A stretch of DNA of 64,000 nt from Verrucomicrobiota bacterium (GCA_019244415.1 JAFASN010000028.1:1-64000), one strand, 5' to 3'; shown: positions 27,787-38,370, counted from the first letter of the stretch. Made by a program: numbers and translations. Notes: generated from the sequence alone by a model not told the origin.

Positions 27787-29547
27787 ATGCACGAGATTTC
27801 GCTCATCACGACGCTCGCGCTTGCGCTCGGCGCCGCGCTACTCTGCGGGTTGGCAGCGAAGCGGTTCGGACTTTCACCTATTGTAGGTTATCTGCTCGCG
27901 GGCGTTTTGGTCGGCCCGTACACACCGGGACTTTCCGGTGATACAAAGATCGCCTCTGAGCTAGCAGAATTAGGTGTCATTCTGCTGATGTTCGGCGTGG
28001 GATTGCATTTCAGTTTAAAGGAACTACTTGCGGTTCGTTCTATCGCAGTCCCCGGCGCCATAGGGCAGAGTACCGCAGCAACGCTCGCCTGCACACTGCT
28101 GGCAGTGGCGTGCGGCTGGACATGGCAAACCGGCTTGATTCTTGGGATCGCGGTTTCCGTGGCGAGTACAGTCGTGTTACTGCGCGCTCTGCTTGATCAC
28201 GGCGGAGTTGATACACCGGAGGGCCATGCCGCCGTCGGCTGGCTTATCGTCGAGGATATCATCACCGTTCTGGTGCTCGTACTTTTGCCGCCGCTCGCAG
28301 GCAAAGGCGGTGCCCCTACGAACATCTGGCAAACCACGGGCGTGGCGATGTTGAAGCTGATTGTATTGACCTCCATGGTTCTACTGGCGGGTTCGCGGTT
28401 TGTCCCGTGGGTACTTTTGCGCATCGCACGATTGCGCTCGCGGGAACTCTTTACCCTTTCGGTGGTCGTCATGGCGATCTGCGTCGCCACAGTTTCCTAT
28501 GTTGTCTTTGGCGCTTCCATGGCGCTGGGCGCATTTCTCGGCGGGATGGTGGTGGGACAATCAACCGTCAGCGAGGAAGCCGGCGCCGATATTCTGCCGA
28601 TGCGGAACATCTTCGCCGTCCTCTTCTTCGTGTCAGTAGGAATGCTCTTTGATTATCGCACTCTCCTCCAGTCTCCAGCCCTGATGGCGGGAGTACTTGT
28701 CATCATCCTGCTGGTCAAGCCATTCGCGGCGCTGATCATTGTGATCTTTACCGGGCATTCATTAAGAACGGCGCTTACGGTTGCGGGAGGCCTGGCGCAG
28801 ATCGGCGAATTCTCGTTCATCGTCGGCGACATGGCGAGCTCGCTCGGGCTAATGCCTGCTAACGGCAACAATATTCTCGTCGCTGGCGCGATTGTCTCCA
28901 TCAGCCTGAACCCATTTATCTTCCGGCGGACACTTGCTCTTCAACCGGTACTTGAGAGGTGGAGCTGGCTCGCGAAACGTCGCGCAGCCCACACGCAAAA
29001 GCTCGAAGCGCACGTGAACGCGGTGAAGCACAAGGAAGATCCTGGAGCCATCGTGGTCGGCTACGGACCAGTTGGAAAGACGGTAACGCGCCTTCTGGAG
29101 GAGTTCTCTATCAAGCCCGTAATTGTCGACATGAACATCGACGCCGTCCTGGAGCTGCAACGGCGAGGAAAGCAGGCCCTGTTTGGCGATGCCCGGCGCG
29201 CGGACATTCTTCGGGTCGCGCGAATCGATGCCGCTGCCTATCTCATTGTCACCATGCCACAGGCAGAAGTTAGTCTGCGCATCATCCAGACGGCGCGTGA
29301 GATCGCACCGGCGATTCGAGTGATGACGCGGGCTGAGTACATCGATCAAGCCGAGGAGTTTCGCGATGCCGGCGCCGCGATTGTCAGATATGATGAAACG
29401 GAATCGGCCGCGGCTCTGGCCGAAGCGTTACTTCGCGACATTGATGTGCCGCCAGATCGGATCAATGCGCTAGTGAGCAGCATTCGAAATGAGCTCTCGC
29501 CACGGCGCAGGCGCAAGGCTGGCGAAGAGACTGACCCAAGCGATTGA
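27787..29547 (+). CDS. CPA2-family monovalent cation:proton antiporter with TrkA-N domain (Kef/YbaL-like)
   Basis: FGLSPIVGYLLAGVLVGPYTPG; GGLAQIGEFSFIVG; C-terminal IVVGYGPVGKTVTRLLEE. Confidence 0.9.
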   Translation: MHEISLITTLALALGAALLCGLAAKRFGLSPIVGYLLAGVLVGPYTPGLSGDTKIASELAELGVILLMFGVGLHFSLKELLAVRSIAVPGAIGQSTAATLACTLLAVACGWTWQTGLILGIAVSVASTVVLLRALLDHGGVDTPEGHAAVGWLIVEDIITVLVLVLLPPLAGKGGAPTNIWQTTGVAMLKLIVLTSMVLLAGSRFVPWVLLRIARLRSRELFTLSVVVMAICVATVSYVVFGASMALGAFLGGMVVGQSTVSEEAGADILPMRNIFAVLFFVSVGMLFDYRTLLQSPALMAGVLVIILLVKPFAALIIVIFTGHSLRTALTVAGGLAQIGEFSFIVGDMASSLGLMPANGNNILVAGAIVSISLNPFIFRRTLALQPVLERWSWLAKRRAAHTQKLEAHVNAVKHKEDPGAIVVGYGPVGKTVTRLLEEFSIKPVIVDMNIDAVLELQRRGKQALFGDARRADILRVARIDAAAYLIVTMPQAEVSLRIIQTAREIAPAIRVMTRAEYIDQAEEFRDAGAAIVRYDETESAAALAEALLRDIDVPPDRINALVSSIRNELSPRRRRKAGEETDPSD

Positions 29548-29586
29548 GTTGTGTTCGCCGCGCGAAATTCCGTGTAACACACGCCC

Positions 29587-29925
29587 ATGAGAAAAACGAT
29601 CTTCCCCATCCTCGTCACGATCGCATTTAGCGCGCTGGGTGTACTGGGCGACTACTTTCTCAAGCTCTCAAGCGCGCGCGAGCAGCCACTGCGCTCCCGC
29701 GCGTTTTACATTGGTTTTGCCGTATATGCTTCAACAGCTTTCGGCTGGGTGTTCGTGATGCGGCATCTGAAGTTGGCCACCATTGGCGTTGTCTACTCAG
29801 TCTCGCTCGTACTGCTTCTCACTGCGATCGGCGTCGTACTTTTCAAAGAGTCACTGAACCCCTATGAATTAGCGGGGATCATTCTGGCCGTTAGCTCGCT
29901 TGTTCTTCTCGTGCGCTTCGCCTGA
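29587..29925 (+). CDS. Small multidrug resistance/EamA-like transporter
   Basis: Four-TM ORF 112 aa; ATIGVVYSVSLVLLLTAIGVVLFKESLNPYELAGIILA. Confidence 0.65.
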   Translation: MRKTIFPILVTIAFSALGVLGDYFLKLSSAREQPLRSRAFYIGFAVYASTAFGWVFVMRHLKLATIGVVYSVSLVLLLTAIGVVLFKESLNPYELAGIILAVSSLVLLVRFA

Positions 29926-30463
29926 AATGTTCTCGGACGTTCGCTCGTTCGGAACAACCACAACCTGCTAAGCGCCAAGCCAGTGCAACTAAGCTTTGCC
30001 CCTGCGATAAAATCCGGCCGCAACATCGTCACGCGGGACGCCATAGCACTACCTTTAACATCGCGCCGCCACGCCGCTTCGCCGTCCGTCAGGACAAATT
30101 GAATGTGTCATCCGCTACGAACAATGAGCGACGATAGTTTGTTACGATTTACCGTGTTCCTCCGAACGTCGTTGGGGCGAGCCGAGGATCGCGCTTCGCC
30201 TTTACCGGTGCGAGACTTACCGCAGGCGGTGGCGCGGCGTTAGTTGATTAGAGTGAAATGGCGAGGCAAAAGCCAGCCGTACAGGATCGCCATGAACCGA
30301 CGAAGCCCAAAACAGCATGGGCCGACGAGGACGATCGCATCAGGAAGTAGTGGTGAGACGAGCGAGCGGCAAGTACAACGGCAGACGCGCCGGCGAGAGC
30401 AGGCACGGCGTAAAGCTCCGCTCGTAGCACGCTCGGGGCTTCCCCGCAAGAAGCCGGATTTTG

Positions 30464-31168
30464 TTAATCGTCGCCCCGGATGAAATCGGCGAAGTTGCGC
30501 CGGACGCGCTTAAACGTTTCTTGCGCGTTGTCGCGGGCGCGGTAAAACATCTCCCGGGCGCGTGCTACGATCGGATTGTTGCTCCCGCCAGTCTCATCAT
30601 CCTGGACATTGCCCTCGCGCTGATCCTCGACGACTTCGTCACGCGGCAATCCCTGGAACATTCCTTCGGTGCGTGTGACTGTCCCCCTGTTCGCCCCGAT
30701 GTAAATAGTACCGAGCGAATGGTGATTCTGGTTCTGCAATGTCACCACCCAGGTCGGATTCCCGCGGTCGTCCGTTCGCAACGTGTAATTCACCAGCGCA
30801 AACGGCACGTGAGAGGTATCGGCCGTTTTGCTCGCCACCTCGTAAGCGCCGCTCGAATCGAGATTCAATTTTGACGTGTCGATTGTTGCCGCGCGTTCGC
30901 TCCCGGCCAGAGACCCTGAGTACGGCCCCTGCTTCGTCACCCGGCCGTCAGTGACGAAGATCTCACGCATCCCGCGTGACTCCGAGATGAGAATACGCCA
31001 GGTTCGCGGCTGAGGATTTCCATCCACGCCTACGACGGAAATGATGCGGTCCACCACATTACGGTCGAGCTGATTACCAACGACGCGCAGGGCGTCGTAC
31101 GCCGTGGGGTTGTTTTGCGCGAATGCCGCCGCGGTCGAGAGCAGCAGCGCAACGAGAACATTTCGCAT
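30464..31168 (-). CDS. Hypothetical secreted protein
   Basis: Signal peptide MRNVLVALLLSTAAAFAQ; single long ORF. Confidence 0.6.
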   Translation of the reverse strand: MRNVLVALLLSTAAAFAQNNPTAYDALRVVGNQLDRNVVDRIISVVGVDGNPQPRTWRILISESRGMREIFVTDGRVTKQGPYSGSLAGSERAATIDTSKLNLDSSGAYEVASKTADTSHVPFALVNYTLRTDDRGNPTWVVTLQNQNHHSLGTIYIGANRGTVTRTEGMFQGLPRDEVVEDQREGNVQDDETGGSNNPIVARAREMFYRARDNAQETFKRVRRNFADFIRGDD

Positions 31169-31388
31169 GAGCGAAATTGAAGCGCGCTTTGACCTGATGT
31201 CCAGCGTTGCGCCGAAGATCAGCGGTTCGAACCTGTAATTGGAAGGGCGTGATAGTAGCCGGGAACGAATTCCCAAACGCCTAATCCGATTCCGTGGTGT
31301 AGGAGACAATCCCTCCACCGCCTTTCGCGCTCAGGCGAAACGAACATCGCGAGGATGTCTCGCGATCTGCTCTGCATCAGGCCTGTAC

Positions 31389-31895
31389 TTAGTGCGTGTT
31401 AGCTGCCCGACGCGCAATATCCCGGGCAAGCTCACCCGAGGCACGGTCAGTCAGGGCATCGACACCCACCGGCGCACCGTTTGCATTCGCTTCGACCCAT
31501 TGGCCGCCTAGATGCGAGCCTGTATCGCTCGCAACCCAGACATAGTGCTTTGCCATCGGTCGGCCGCCCCGCAGGTCGAAATCGATTCGGGCGTTCGCCG
31601 GCGTGACTCTCACCGAGACAAACGTCTTTATCGCTCCGCCGCTGACAACACTTATGCGGTAGAGCCCAGGCTTCAGACCCGAGGCGGAATAGTTTCCTCG
31701 AGAACTCACGGGAACTGCTGTTGCTACGTTTGCATCTTTTGAATCAAAATGAACCTGAGCACCCGTGAGAGGATGACCATCTGTGCCGCGGATATTGCCT
31801 TCGATCCGCGCTCCCTGAACTGACGTGATCCCGCAGAACAGCGCAGCTGCGCTGGCGAGACAGCTAACTGCAATACATTTGTAGATCATAGTCAA
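31389..31895 (-). CDS. Carboxypeptidase-regulatory-like domain secreted protein
   Basis: Signal peptide; IEGNIRGTDGHPLTGAQVHFDS...GNYSASGLKPGLYRISVVSGG. Confidence 0.65.
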   Translation of the reverse strand: MTMIYKCIAVSCLASAAALFCGITSVQGARIEGNIRGTDGHPLTGAQVHFDSKDANVATAVPVSSRGNYSASGLKPGLYRISVVSGGAIKTFVSVRVTPANARIDFDLRGGRPMAKHYVWVASDTGSHLGGQWVEANANGAPVGVDALTDRASGELARDIARRAANTH

Positions 31896-32044
31896 ACGTT
31901 ACCAAAGCAGGTGCTATCGACAAGTAATTTACTTCGTGCGGCGAGCAGCTCAACGATGGCCGCCAGAGTGCCTGGCACTCATCCGCACGCGAGAGTACGG
32001 CGTGCGCGCGGCACGGAGCCCGGCTGCGGCTGTACTAAACAGCA

Positions 32045-32074
32045 GCGGCCGGGCCCATTTAGGAGCCCGGCCGC
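32045..32074 (-). terminator. Strong GC hairpin downstream of TonB receptor gene
   Basis: GCGGCCGGGC-ccatttagga-GCCCGGCCGC perfect 10-bp stem. Confidence 0.65.
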
Positions 32075-32098
32075 GCATTAATTCAGCTATCAGTGCTA

Positions 32099-35000
32099 TT
32101 AGAAGCGCTTCTTGAGCTGGACGTACCAGAATCGACCACGGACGTCAGCCAGCGATTCGTCGTAGTTGTTTTCGAATGCGCCAGCAACGAACGGCGGATC
32201 GGAGTCAAAGACATTCTGCATGCCCAAGCTAAGCGTTGTCCCGTTCATCCATGAGCGCCAGCCGCACTCGCTGTAGGACGCGGTGCTCACAGGCATCACG
32301 TTCTTGTCCTTGCCATCCTTCGTCCTTACGTTCTTGCCTCCGTCCTTCGAGTACCCGGCCACCTGCTGCTCGGGCTGTGGCGTCGGCGCATTAAAGGTGT
32401 AGGAGCCGATCAGGTCCAGCGTTGTCCATTCGCGCACCTTGCGGATCGCAGTAGACATATCGTCATTGTACTGGCCGGTGTAGTGCACAATGGCTCCGGT
32501 ATCAAAACCGTTAAGCATGCTGCTGCTCGGACCGTGATAGAACACGCTGCCGTAAGCACGCAGGCGCGGCAGTGACCCCGAGAAGGTGAATGAACTCGGA
32601 TTGAACTTTCCAGCAAGGTTGAAGGTCTTTCCGCCGGGTACGGGAGTGAAGTCATACCGGCTCAGATAGGTGCCGTTGGCCGTAAGGGTCAGCTGGCCCA
32701 CATCGGGACCACCAAAGTTCGTTAAGTCCAGGATGTACACACTCTCGAAGTCGAGACCGTTGAGGATGACGCGCGAGACGTTCAACAGCGGATCGATCAC
32801 CAGTCGAATGTCACGCGTCGTTGGGTCACGTTGCACAAACGTCGGAAATACGGACTCATGCTCTACGATAAACTGCGCTCCTAAAGTCGCCGCCACGCTA
32901 CGCAGGTCAATATTCCACCAGTCAGCGCTTAATGTTAGACCCTTGAGCCAGCGGGGACTATAAACGGCACCGGCAGTCCATTCGTAAGCCGTTTCTGGCT
33001 TTAGATTGGGGTTGCCATTTAGAACCTCCTCGATCTGGATTCCCTTTTGACCAGTACCGACGGGTGGCGCCACGTCATTGATTTGCGGAAAGTTTTGCAC
33101 ACCAGCCGGCGAAATTTCAGCAAGCGTCGGGGCGTGGAACGTCTCACTGTACGTAGCCCGGAAGGTCAGCTCGTTATCGAACGGCTGCCACCGCACTTCG
33201 AACCGGGGCTTCTGCGCATCGAACTGCGAATGCCCCTGCGGCACAGCAACTGTGGAAGAGGTGTTCTGACTGTACCATTCTTCCCGCTCAGCTGCGCTGA
33301 ACTCCAGGCTGTAGGCGCCGGGGAAATTCCAAGTCGGACTGGTGATCGGAATTCGTACCTCCTGATACACACCCCACACATCCCGGTTCTCCTTGGAGGC
33401 TTCCAAGTCAGTCGCTCCAATGGTGTTGAACGTGGTGTTCAACGAATCGGGATCGCTCCTGAAGCGCTCACCACGATGATCTATGCCAACGGCGAAACCA
33501 ACGGGTCCGGCGGGCAGATTGAACACATCGCCGTTCAGCTGGAAGTACTCCAGTGGCAACTCGAAATCGGTAGACGCATGCAACGTAACGAACACTGCAG
33601 CGGCGGCGGCTTTTGTCTGCGGCCCGCGGGTAAACGGATCAAAGGCCGTCAGCGGATTGGTGTCTAGCAGCGCGTCACGCAGACCGGGCTGGCTGACCAC
33701 GTTGCGTGACTGGACTTCTTCCTCATCACGTGAATAGCGGAAACCCAGTTCCCAGTTCCAGTTCTTGAAGTAATCGCCAAACTCACCGAGTGAGCCCTTC
33801 AGCCCGCCGTCAAAGAGCATGTCCTGCTTTGTGATTGGCGAAAAGCGTACGCCCTGAAGTATAGAGCGATAACGCACGCCTGTTGTCACTGGAACCGGGC
33901 CCCCTGGCGTTTGCACGGTGGCGTCGGCCACGGTAAATGGGTTGAACGGGTTAGTGATCGGAACACTAATGCCCGAAGTACTGAACCCAGTAAGACTACC
34001 CGCAGTACGGAATGGATCTGGGGTAAATGGAGTCGGCGCCAAAGCCGCTTCAAAGTACGAACGTGAATACTTGAAATCAGCAAACACCGTCAGGTACTTG
34101 TCGCAGAGGTCGCGGTCAAACGAACCGTAGAAGGTCTGCCGGTTGGACGCTGGAATGGCTGGCGTCTGCGCGGCGAAGTTGTAGCGGAACAGGTTATCGT
34201 CAAGAGCAATCGCTGAAGCCGGGACGTACTGTGGATCATTGGCGACGTTCGTAGCGGAATGTGGCGTGGGCGCGATCAAATTCGGATTCAGCCACATCCC
34301 GTCCACGCGACCAGGAAGATTTGAGCTGCGCTTATCGACACCGCCAAATCGCGTTGCATTCGCGTTCGAGGTCAGGTCGCGGTCCGCGCTGTAAATGGCC
34401 GCGCGGTCATAAGCATCCGCGAACACAACGATGTTGGTCTTGTCATCGCCCATACCGGCCATGATCCAGCCTTCCATTTCCCGCGCGTCGTTGGACGCGC
34501 CGAGGTTGGTGTCACCGAAGGTCCCACCAATTTCCAGCCCGCGGAATTGATGACGCAAAAATACGTTGAACACACCCGCCACTGCGTCGGCACCGTAAAT
34601 GGCCGATGCGCCTTCCTTCAGAATGTCGATGTGATCAATCAGCGGGAATGGAATCAGGTTCAGGTCAGGGTCAGCCACGCGTTTGCCGTCAACCAACGTC
34701 AGAGTTTCCTTGGGCAACAAGCCACGCAGGTTAACCAACACGCTTCCGTCACCGCCGTTGGCGATGTTCTGGTTCGTGGTGGAACCGGCTTCCTGGGGCA
34801 AACGGTTAAGCAGGTCCGTCTGGTTTACGACACCGAGCTTCTGGACGTCTTCAGCTCGATACGTGTCCACCGGGTTGGGTCCAACTTCTTCCGCAGTGGG
34901 AATGTTTGAACCGGTCACGATGACGCGCTCGGCCGTGGCTTCGGTGCCGGCGTTCGCCGGGGCACCAGCAGCGGCGGCCGGTTCAGGCGCGACCGCGGCA

Positions 35001-35158
35001 TTGGGCTGGCCTTGTGCGGCGGCGCCTCCCGTAGCTCTGCCACCGGGCGTGGCTTCGGGATTTTGCGCAAATGCGTTCGTTACAAAAAAGAGCGCCGTGC
35101 TTCCCGCGAGGGCAAGACGCAAGCTCTTTTGAACAATATTCACAGGTTGTTTCTCCAT
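32099..35158 (-). CDS. TonB-dependent receptor
   Basis: Plug domain (ERVIVTGSNIPTAEEVGPNPVDTYRAEDVQKLG; VNLRGLLPKETLTLVDGKRV), C-terminal FWYVQLKKRF. Confidence 0.9.
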   Translation of the reverse strand: MEKQPVNIVQKSLRLALAGSTALFFVTNAFAQNPEATPGGRATGGAAAQGQPNAAVAPEPAAAAGAPANAGTEATAERVIVTGSNIPTAEEVGPNPVDTYRAEDVQKLGVVNQTDLLNRLPQEAGSTTNQNIANGGDGSVLVNLRGLLPKETLTLVDGKRVADPDLNLIPFPLIDHIDILKEGASAIYGADAVAGVFNVFLRHQFRGLEIGGTFGDTNLGASNDAREMEGWIMAGMGDDKTNIVVFADAYDRAAIYSADRDLTSNANATRFGGVDKRSSNLPGRVDGMWLNPNLIAPTPHSATNVANDPQYVPASAIALDDNLFRYNFAAQTPAIPASNRQTFYGSFDRDLCDKYLTVFADFKYSRSYFEAALAPTPFTPDPFRTAGSLTGFSTSGISVPITNPFNPFTVADATVQTPGGPVPVTTGVRYRSILQGVRFSPITKQDMLFDGGLKGSLGEFGDYFKNWNWELGFRYSRDEEEVQSRNVVSQPGLRDALLDTNPLTAFDPFTRGPQTKAAAAAVFVTLHASTDFELPLEYFQLNGDVFNLPAGPVGFAVGIDHRGERFRSDPDSLNTTFNTIGATDLEASKENRDVWGVYQEVRIPITSPTWNFPGAYSLEFSAAEREEWYSQNTSSTVAVPQGHSQFDAQKPRFEVRWQPFDNELTFRATYSETFHAPTLAEISPAGVQNFPQINDVAPPVGTGQKGIQIEEVLNGNPNLKPETAYEWTAGAVYSPRWLKGLTLSADWWNIDLRSVAATLGAQFIVEHESVFPTFVQRDPTTRDIRLVIDPLLNVSRVILNGLDFESVYILDLTNFGGPDVGQLTLTANGTYLSRYDFTPVPGGKTFNLAGKFNPSSFTFSGSLPRLRAYGSVFYHGPSSSMLNGFDTGAIVHYTGQYNDDMSTAIRKVREWTTLDLIGSYTFNAPTPQPEQQVAGYSKDGGKNVRTKDGKDKNVMPVSTASYSECGWRSWMNGTTLSLGMQNVFDSDPPFVAGAFENNYDESLADVRGRFWYVQLKKRF

Positions 35159-35403
35159 GGATTGGTTAGGTTTGGGCTCAGGCATTACCAACATTTAAAA
35201 GCGTGACAAGTTTTTTTTTCACTTTTTTTCAATTTTTTTTTGAACGGACGACTCCCGCCGCCTGTCACCCTTCGGTTCGAATGTAGCAGGTTGCTCGCCA
35301 TCTCGACGAGAAAGGCGCGCTCGAGATTTGGCGCTCGATTGCACAGGGCGACCCTGCCGCCTGAGTACGGGAGAGTGAAAGCGAAATCCTCGCCAGTGAT
35401 CGG

Positions 35404-36099
35404 TTACAAGCGAAGGCCGTTGCGGAAAAAAATTCTTTCCCGCTCGATCTCGGCCCCACGTTGGAGGAAGAGATCGCGCACTTGTCTTGTGTAGAATTTT
35501 CCTCCGGTGTTTGGGTTCAGCGCGAAATAAATTTTGCCGCTGGGCGCGAGATGCCGCTGAAGATCACGCAGGAAAAAGTCCCATTCGGGCACATCCCACG
35601 GCCGGTCACCAGCATCGACGTTAAACGCGACGGAGAACGCAGTGATCCAGTCAAACTGCTGATCAAACGTGGGCAATGGCTCGCGCGGCTTGATCCTCCA
35701 GATAATGCGCTGCACGCCGAATAGCTGCGTTAATTCGCCGTAAAGCGGCACGCGATCGGTATCCAGACCCAACGCGTCATGGCCGAGGCTCTGGAGCAGA
35801 AGGAGAAAAAATCCGCCGCCGCATCCGAGGTCTAAAACGCGCTGCGGGGGAGCGCGGTGGAGCTGCAGATCCTGCACGCATTCGCGGCTGAGGCGCAGCC
35901 AGCGATCCACATCCGCATATTTGGAATAGCCTGCGGTCGAGCGAGCGTAGCGTTCCTGGATTTCACGGAGCTTCCGCTGGTCAATGCCGGCGCGTGCCCT
36001 GGCGAGCGACATTGGGCGGATGCGACGTTGCGCTCGGCGCCAGGCGCGATGCCATGTGAGCGGCTCGGCGATTTTTGCAAGTTTACGGCCTGACTTCAT
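35404..36099 (-). CDS. Class I SAM-dependent methyltransferase
   Basis: RVLDLGCGGGFFLLLLQSLGHDALGLDTD motif I. Confidence 0.8.
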   Translation of the reverse strand: MKSGRKLAKIAEPLTWHRAWRRAQRRIRPMSLARARAGIDQRKLREIQERYARSTAGYSKYADVDRWLRLSRECVQDLQLHRAPPQRVLDLGCGGGFFLLLLQSLGHDALGLDTDRVPLYGELTQLFGVQRIIWRIKPREPLPTFDQQFDWITAFSVAFNVDAGDRPWDVPEWDFFLRDLQRHLAPSGKIYFALNPNTGGKFYTRQVRDLFLQRGAEIERERIFFRNGLRL

Positions 36100-36203
36100 T
36101 AGGGGCAGCTAAACCGGCAAGGCTGGTGAATTAATGTGCATTCGGCAATGAAGGAAACACTGCACCTCCATCGAACAGGACGAGCAAGGTGGCGATAGCG
36201 CGT

Positions 36204-36297
36204 GTCACCCCGAGCGAAGTCGAGGGATCGGGTGGCGGGACGCGCCGGTAACTTCTGCGGGATTCTTCGACTGCGCTGCGCTTCGCTCAGAATGACG
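36204..36297. repeat. Inverted-repeat element, family B (about 94 bp)
   Basis: GTCACCCCGAGCGAAGTCGAGGGATC...GGGATTCTTCGACTGCGCTGCGCTTCGCTCAGAATGAC. Confidence 0.85.
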
Positions 36298-36457
36298 GAG
36301 CGTTGTGAGCGGCTGCGCAAAGAAATGGGCGTGAGCACGAGTGCGAGTATGAGCACGAGCACGAGTACGAGTACGAGTACGAGGGCGGCAGCGCCGCGCG
36401 CTTTTGCTTGACCCTGAATTGAAGCGGGCGGCTCTTAGCGAAGCGAAACGCGCCGCC

Positions 36458-37717
36458 ATGATCGAGCCGCACCTTTTCATGCTTCTGCCGTTTGTGGTGA
36501 TGCTGCTGTGCATTGCCTTGCTGCCGCTCATCCTTCAGCATCATTGGGAGCGGTACTATCACTGGGTCGCAATTCTCCTCGCAGCTATTCCGGTCGGGTA
36601 CTACGCGCTTGTCTTAAAGCAACCCCGCAGGCTGCTGCACGAGGCCGGTGATTATTTCAGCTTCATCGCACTCATCGGCTCGCTGTTTGTCGTTACCGGC
36701 GGGATTCACATCGCGGTTCGCGGTCACGCGCGCGCGCTCAAGAATTCACTATTTTTGTTACTCGGCGGCGTACTGGCAAACGTTCTTGGCACGACCGGCG
36801 CCTCAATACTACTCATCCGGCCATGGCTTCGCTTGAACCGCGGGCGGTACCGCGCCCTGCACACCGCCTTTTTTATTTTCATCATCGGAAACGTCGGCGG
36901 AGCGTTGACTCCACTCGGGCCGCCCTTGCTGCTTGGCTATTTGAAAGGCGTGCCGTTTTGGTGGCCGGCGATCCATTGTCTCAAGCCGTGGCTGGTCGCG
37001 ATGGTTTCGCTGCTCGCAATCTTCTACCTTCTCGACACGATTACTTCGCGTGGTGAAAGGCAGATCGCCTGCGAATCAGAAGACGATGACGCCGAGCTGA
37101 CGGGAATACAGGGCCGGCGGAATCTATGGTTCCTCGGGATTATTCTGCTCGCGGTGTTTGTCGAACATCCACCGTTTTTGCGCGAAATTCTCATGCTGAC
37201 TGCCGCGGGAGCGTCGTACTATTTCACGCCGAGATCGCTGCACCAACTGAACTCATTCTCGTTTCGCCCGATCCAGGAAGTCGCGTGGCTTTTTCTCGGC
37301 ATCTTCGCCACCATGGTGCCGGTGATGGATTACATGCAGGCACATGCGGCGCAGATTCCGATCGGCAACGCGGCGCAATATTTCTGGATCACGGGCGGTC
37401 TTTCCAGCGTGCTGGATAACGCGCCGACGTACCTCACCTTCGTTGCCACTGCGCTGGGGCGACACGGCTTCAGCATCGAGAATCCGGCGCAGGTGGGTCA
37501 GTTCATCGCGCGCGAGCCGCTCACGCTCTCGGCAATCTCAATGGGAGCGGTGATTTTCGGCGCGCTCACCTACATCGGGAATGGTCCGAATTTCCTGGTG
37601 AAATCCATCGTGCAGCAATCCCGACATGCGGCGCCTGGTTTCTTTGGTTACCTGGCGTATTCCGTGCCGGTGTTTGCGCCAGTACTTGGGCTCGTGTGGC
37701 TTCTGGTTTTCCGCTGA
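36458..37717 (+). CDS. Sodium:proton antiporter (NhaD/citrate-transporter-like)
   Basis: FVVTGGIHIAVRG, LANVLGTTGASILLIRPWL, GNVGGALTPLGPPLLLGYLKGVPF, SSVLDNAPTYLTF. Confidence 0.85.
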   Translation: MIEPHLFMLLPFVVMLLCIALLPLILQHHWERYYHWVAILLAAIPVGYYALVLKQPRRLLHEAGDYFSFIALIGSLFVVTGGIHIAVRGHARALKNSLFLLLGGVLANVLGTTGASILLIRPWLRLNRGRYRALHTAFFIFIIGNVGGALTPLGPPLLLGYLKGVPFWWPAIHCLKPWLVAMVSLLAIFYLLDTITSRGERQIACESEDDDAELTGIQGRRNLWFLGIILLAVFVEHPPFLREILMLTAAGASYYFTPRSLHQLNSFSFRPIQEVAWLFLGIFATMVPVMDYMQAHAAQIPIGNAAQYFWITGGLSSVLDNAPTYLTFVATALGRHGFSIENPAQVGQFIAREPLTLSAISMGAVIFGALTYIGNGPNFLVKSIVQQSRHAAPGFFGYLAYSVPVFAPVLGLVWLLVFR

Positions 37718-37719
37718 AA

Positions 37720-38319
37720 ATGTTTACCGGGCTCATCGAAGAAACCGGCCAGGTACTCTGGATTCGCGCGACCGAGCAAGGTACGCAATTGCAGATCGCC
37801 GCGCCGGGTATGTCGCGTTCAGCACATACCGGCGAAAGCATCGCGGTGAATGGCTGCTGCCTGACGGTCAGCGCGCATCGGCGGGAATATCTCACGTTCG
37901 ATCTGCTCGGCGAAACAGTTGCGCGCACGAACCTTGGCGGGCTGCGCCGCGAAAACGTCGTTAATCTCGAGCGCGCGCTCGCCGCTGAGGCGCGCCTCGG
38001 CGGACATTTTGTGCAAGGTCACGTGGACTGTGCGGCCGCGATTATTGGCTTCGATGAAACGCCACAGGGTTTCCGCCTCGAGATCGCTCTGCCACAGGAG
38101 TACGCACGCTACATCGCCGAAAAAGGCTCCGTCGCGGTAAACGGCATCAGCCTTACTGTTGCCCAGGTAAATCCTGCGAGTTTCGTCTGCTGGATCATCC
38201 CGCATACGCGCAATGTCACGAACTTGAAGCACGCGAAGGCCGGCGATTTGTTGAATCTCGAGTTCGATATTTTGGCTAAGTACGTGGAACGGCTGCTGCG
38301 CTGTAGCGGCGGTCTGTGA
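37720..38319 (+). CDS. ribE: Riboflavin synthase alpha subunit
   Basis: MFTGLIEETGQV; GESIAVNGCCLTV; GHFVQGHVDC; SVAVNGISLTV. Confidence 0.95.
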   Translation: MFTGLIEETGQVLWIRATEQGTQLQIAAPGMSRSAHTGESIAVNGCCLTVSAHRREYLTFDLLGETVARTNLGGLRRENVVNLERALAAEARLGGHFVQGHVDCAAAIIGFDETPQGFRLEIALPQEYARYIAEKGSVAVNGISLTVAQVNPASFVCWIIPHTRNVTNLKHAKAGDLLNLEFDILAKYVERLLRCSGGL

Positions 38320-38370
38320 CCGCCGTGTTTCGGAGCTACAACAATCGGCGGTCGTAGACCGCCGCTACAG
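38301..38370. repeat. 70-bp inverted-repeat element between convergent genes
   Basis: CTGTAGCGGCGGTCT...AGACCGCCGCTACAG perfect 15-bp outer arms plus inner hairpins. Confidence 0.85.

Noticed and set aside
30244-30483. 79-aa Arg-rich plus-strand ORF
   Set aside because: No RBS, no domain, overlaps convergent gene end; insufficient support
31195-31245. Possible tRNA because of ggttcgaacc
   Set aside because: No acceptor or anticodon stems could be assembled around it
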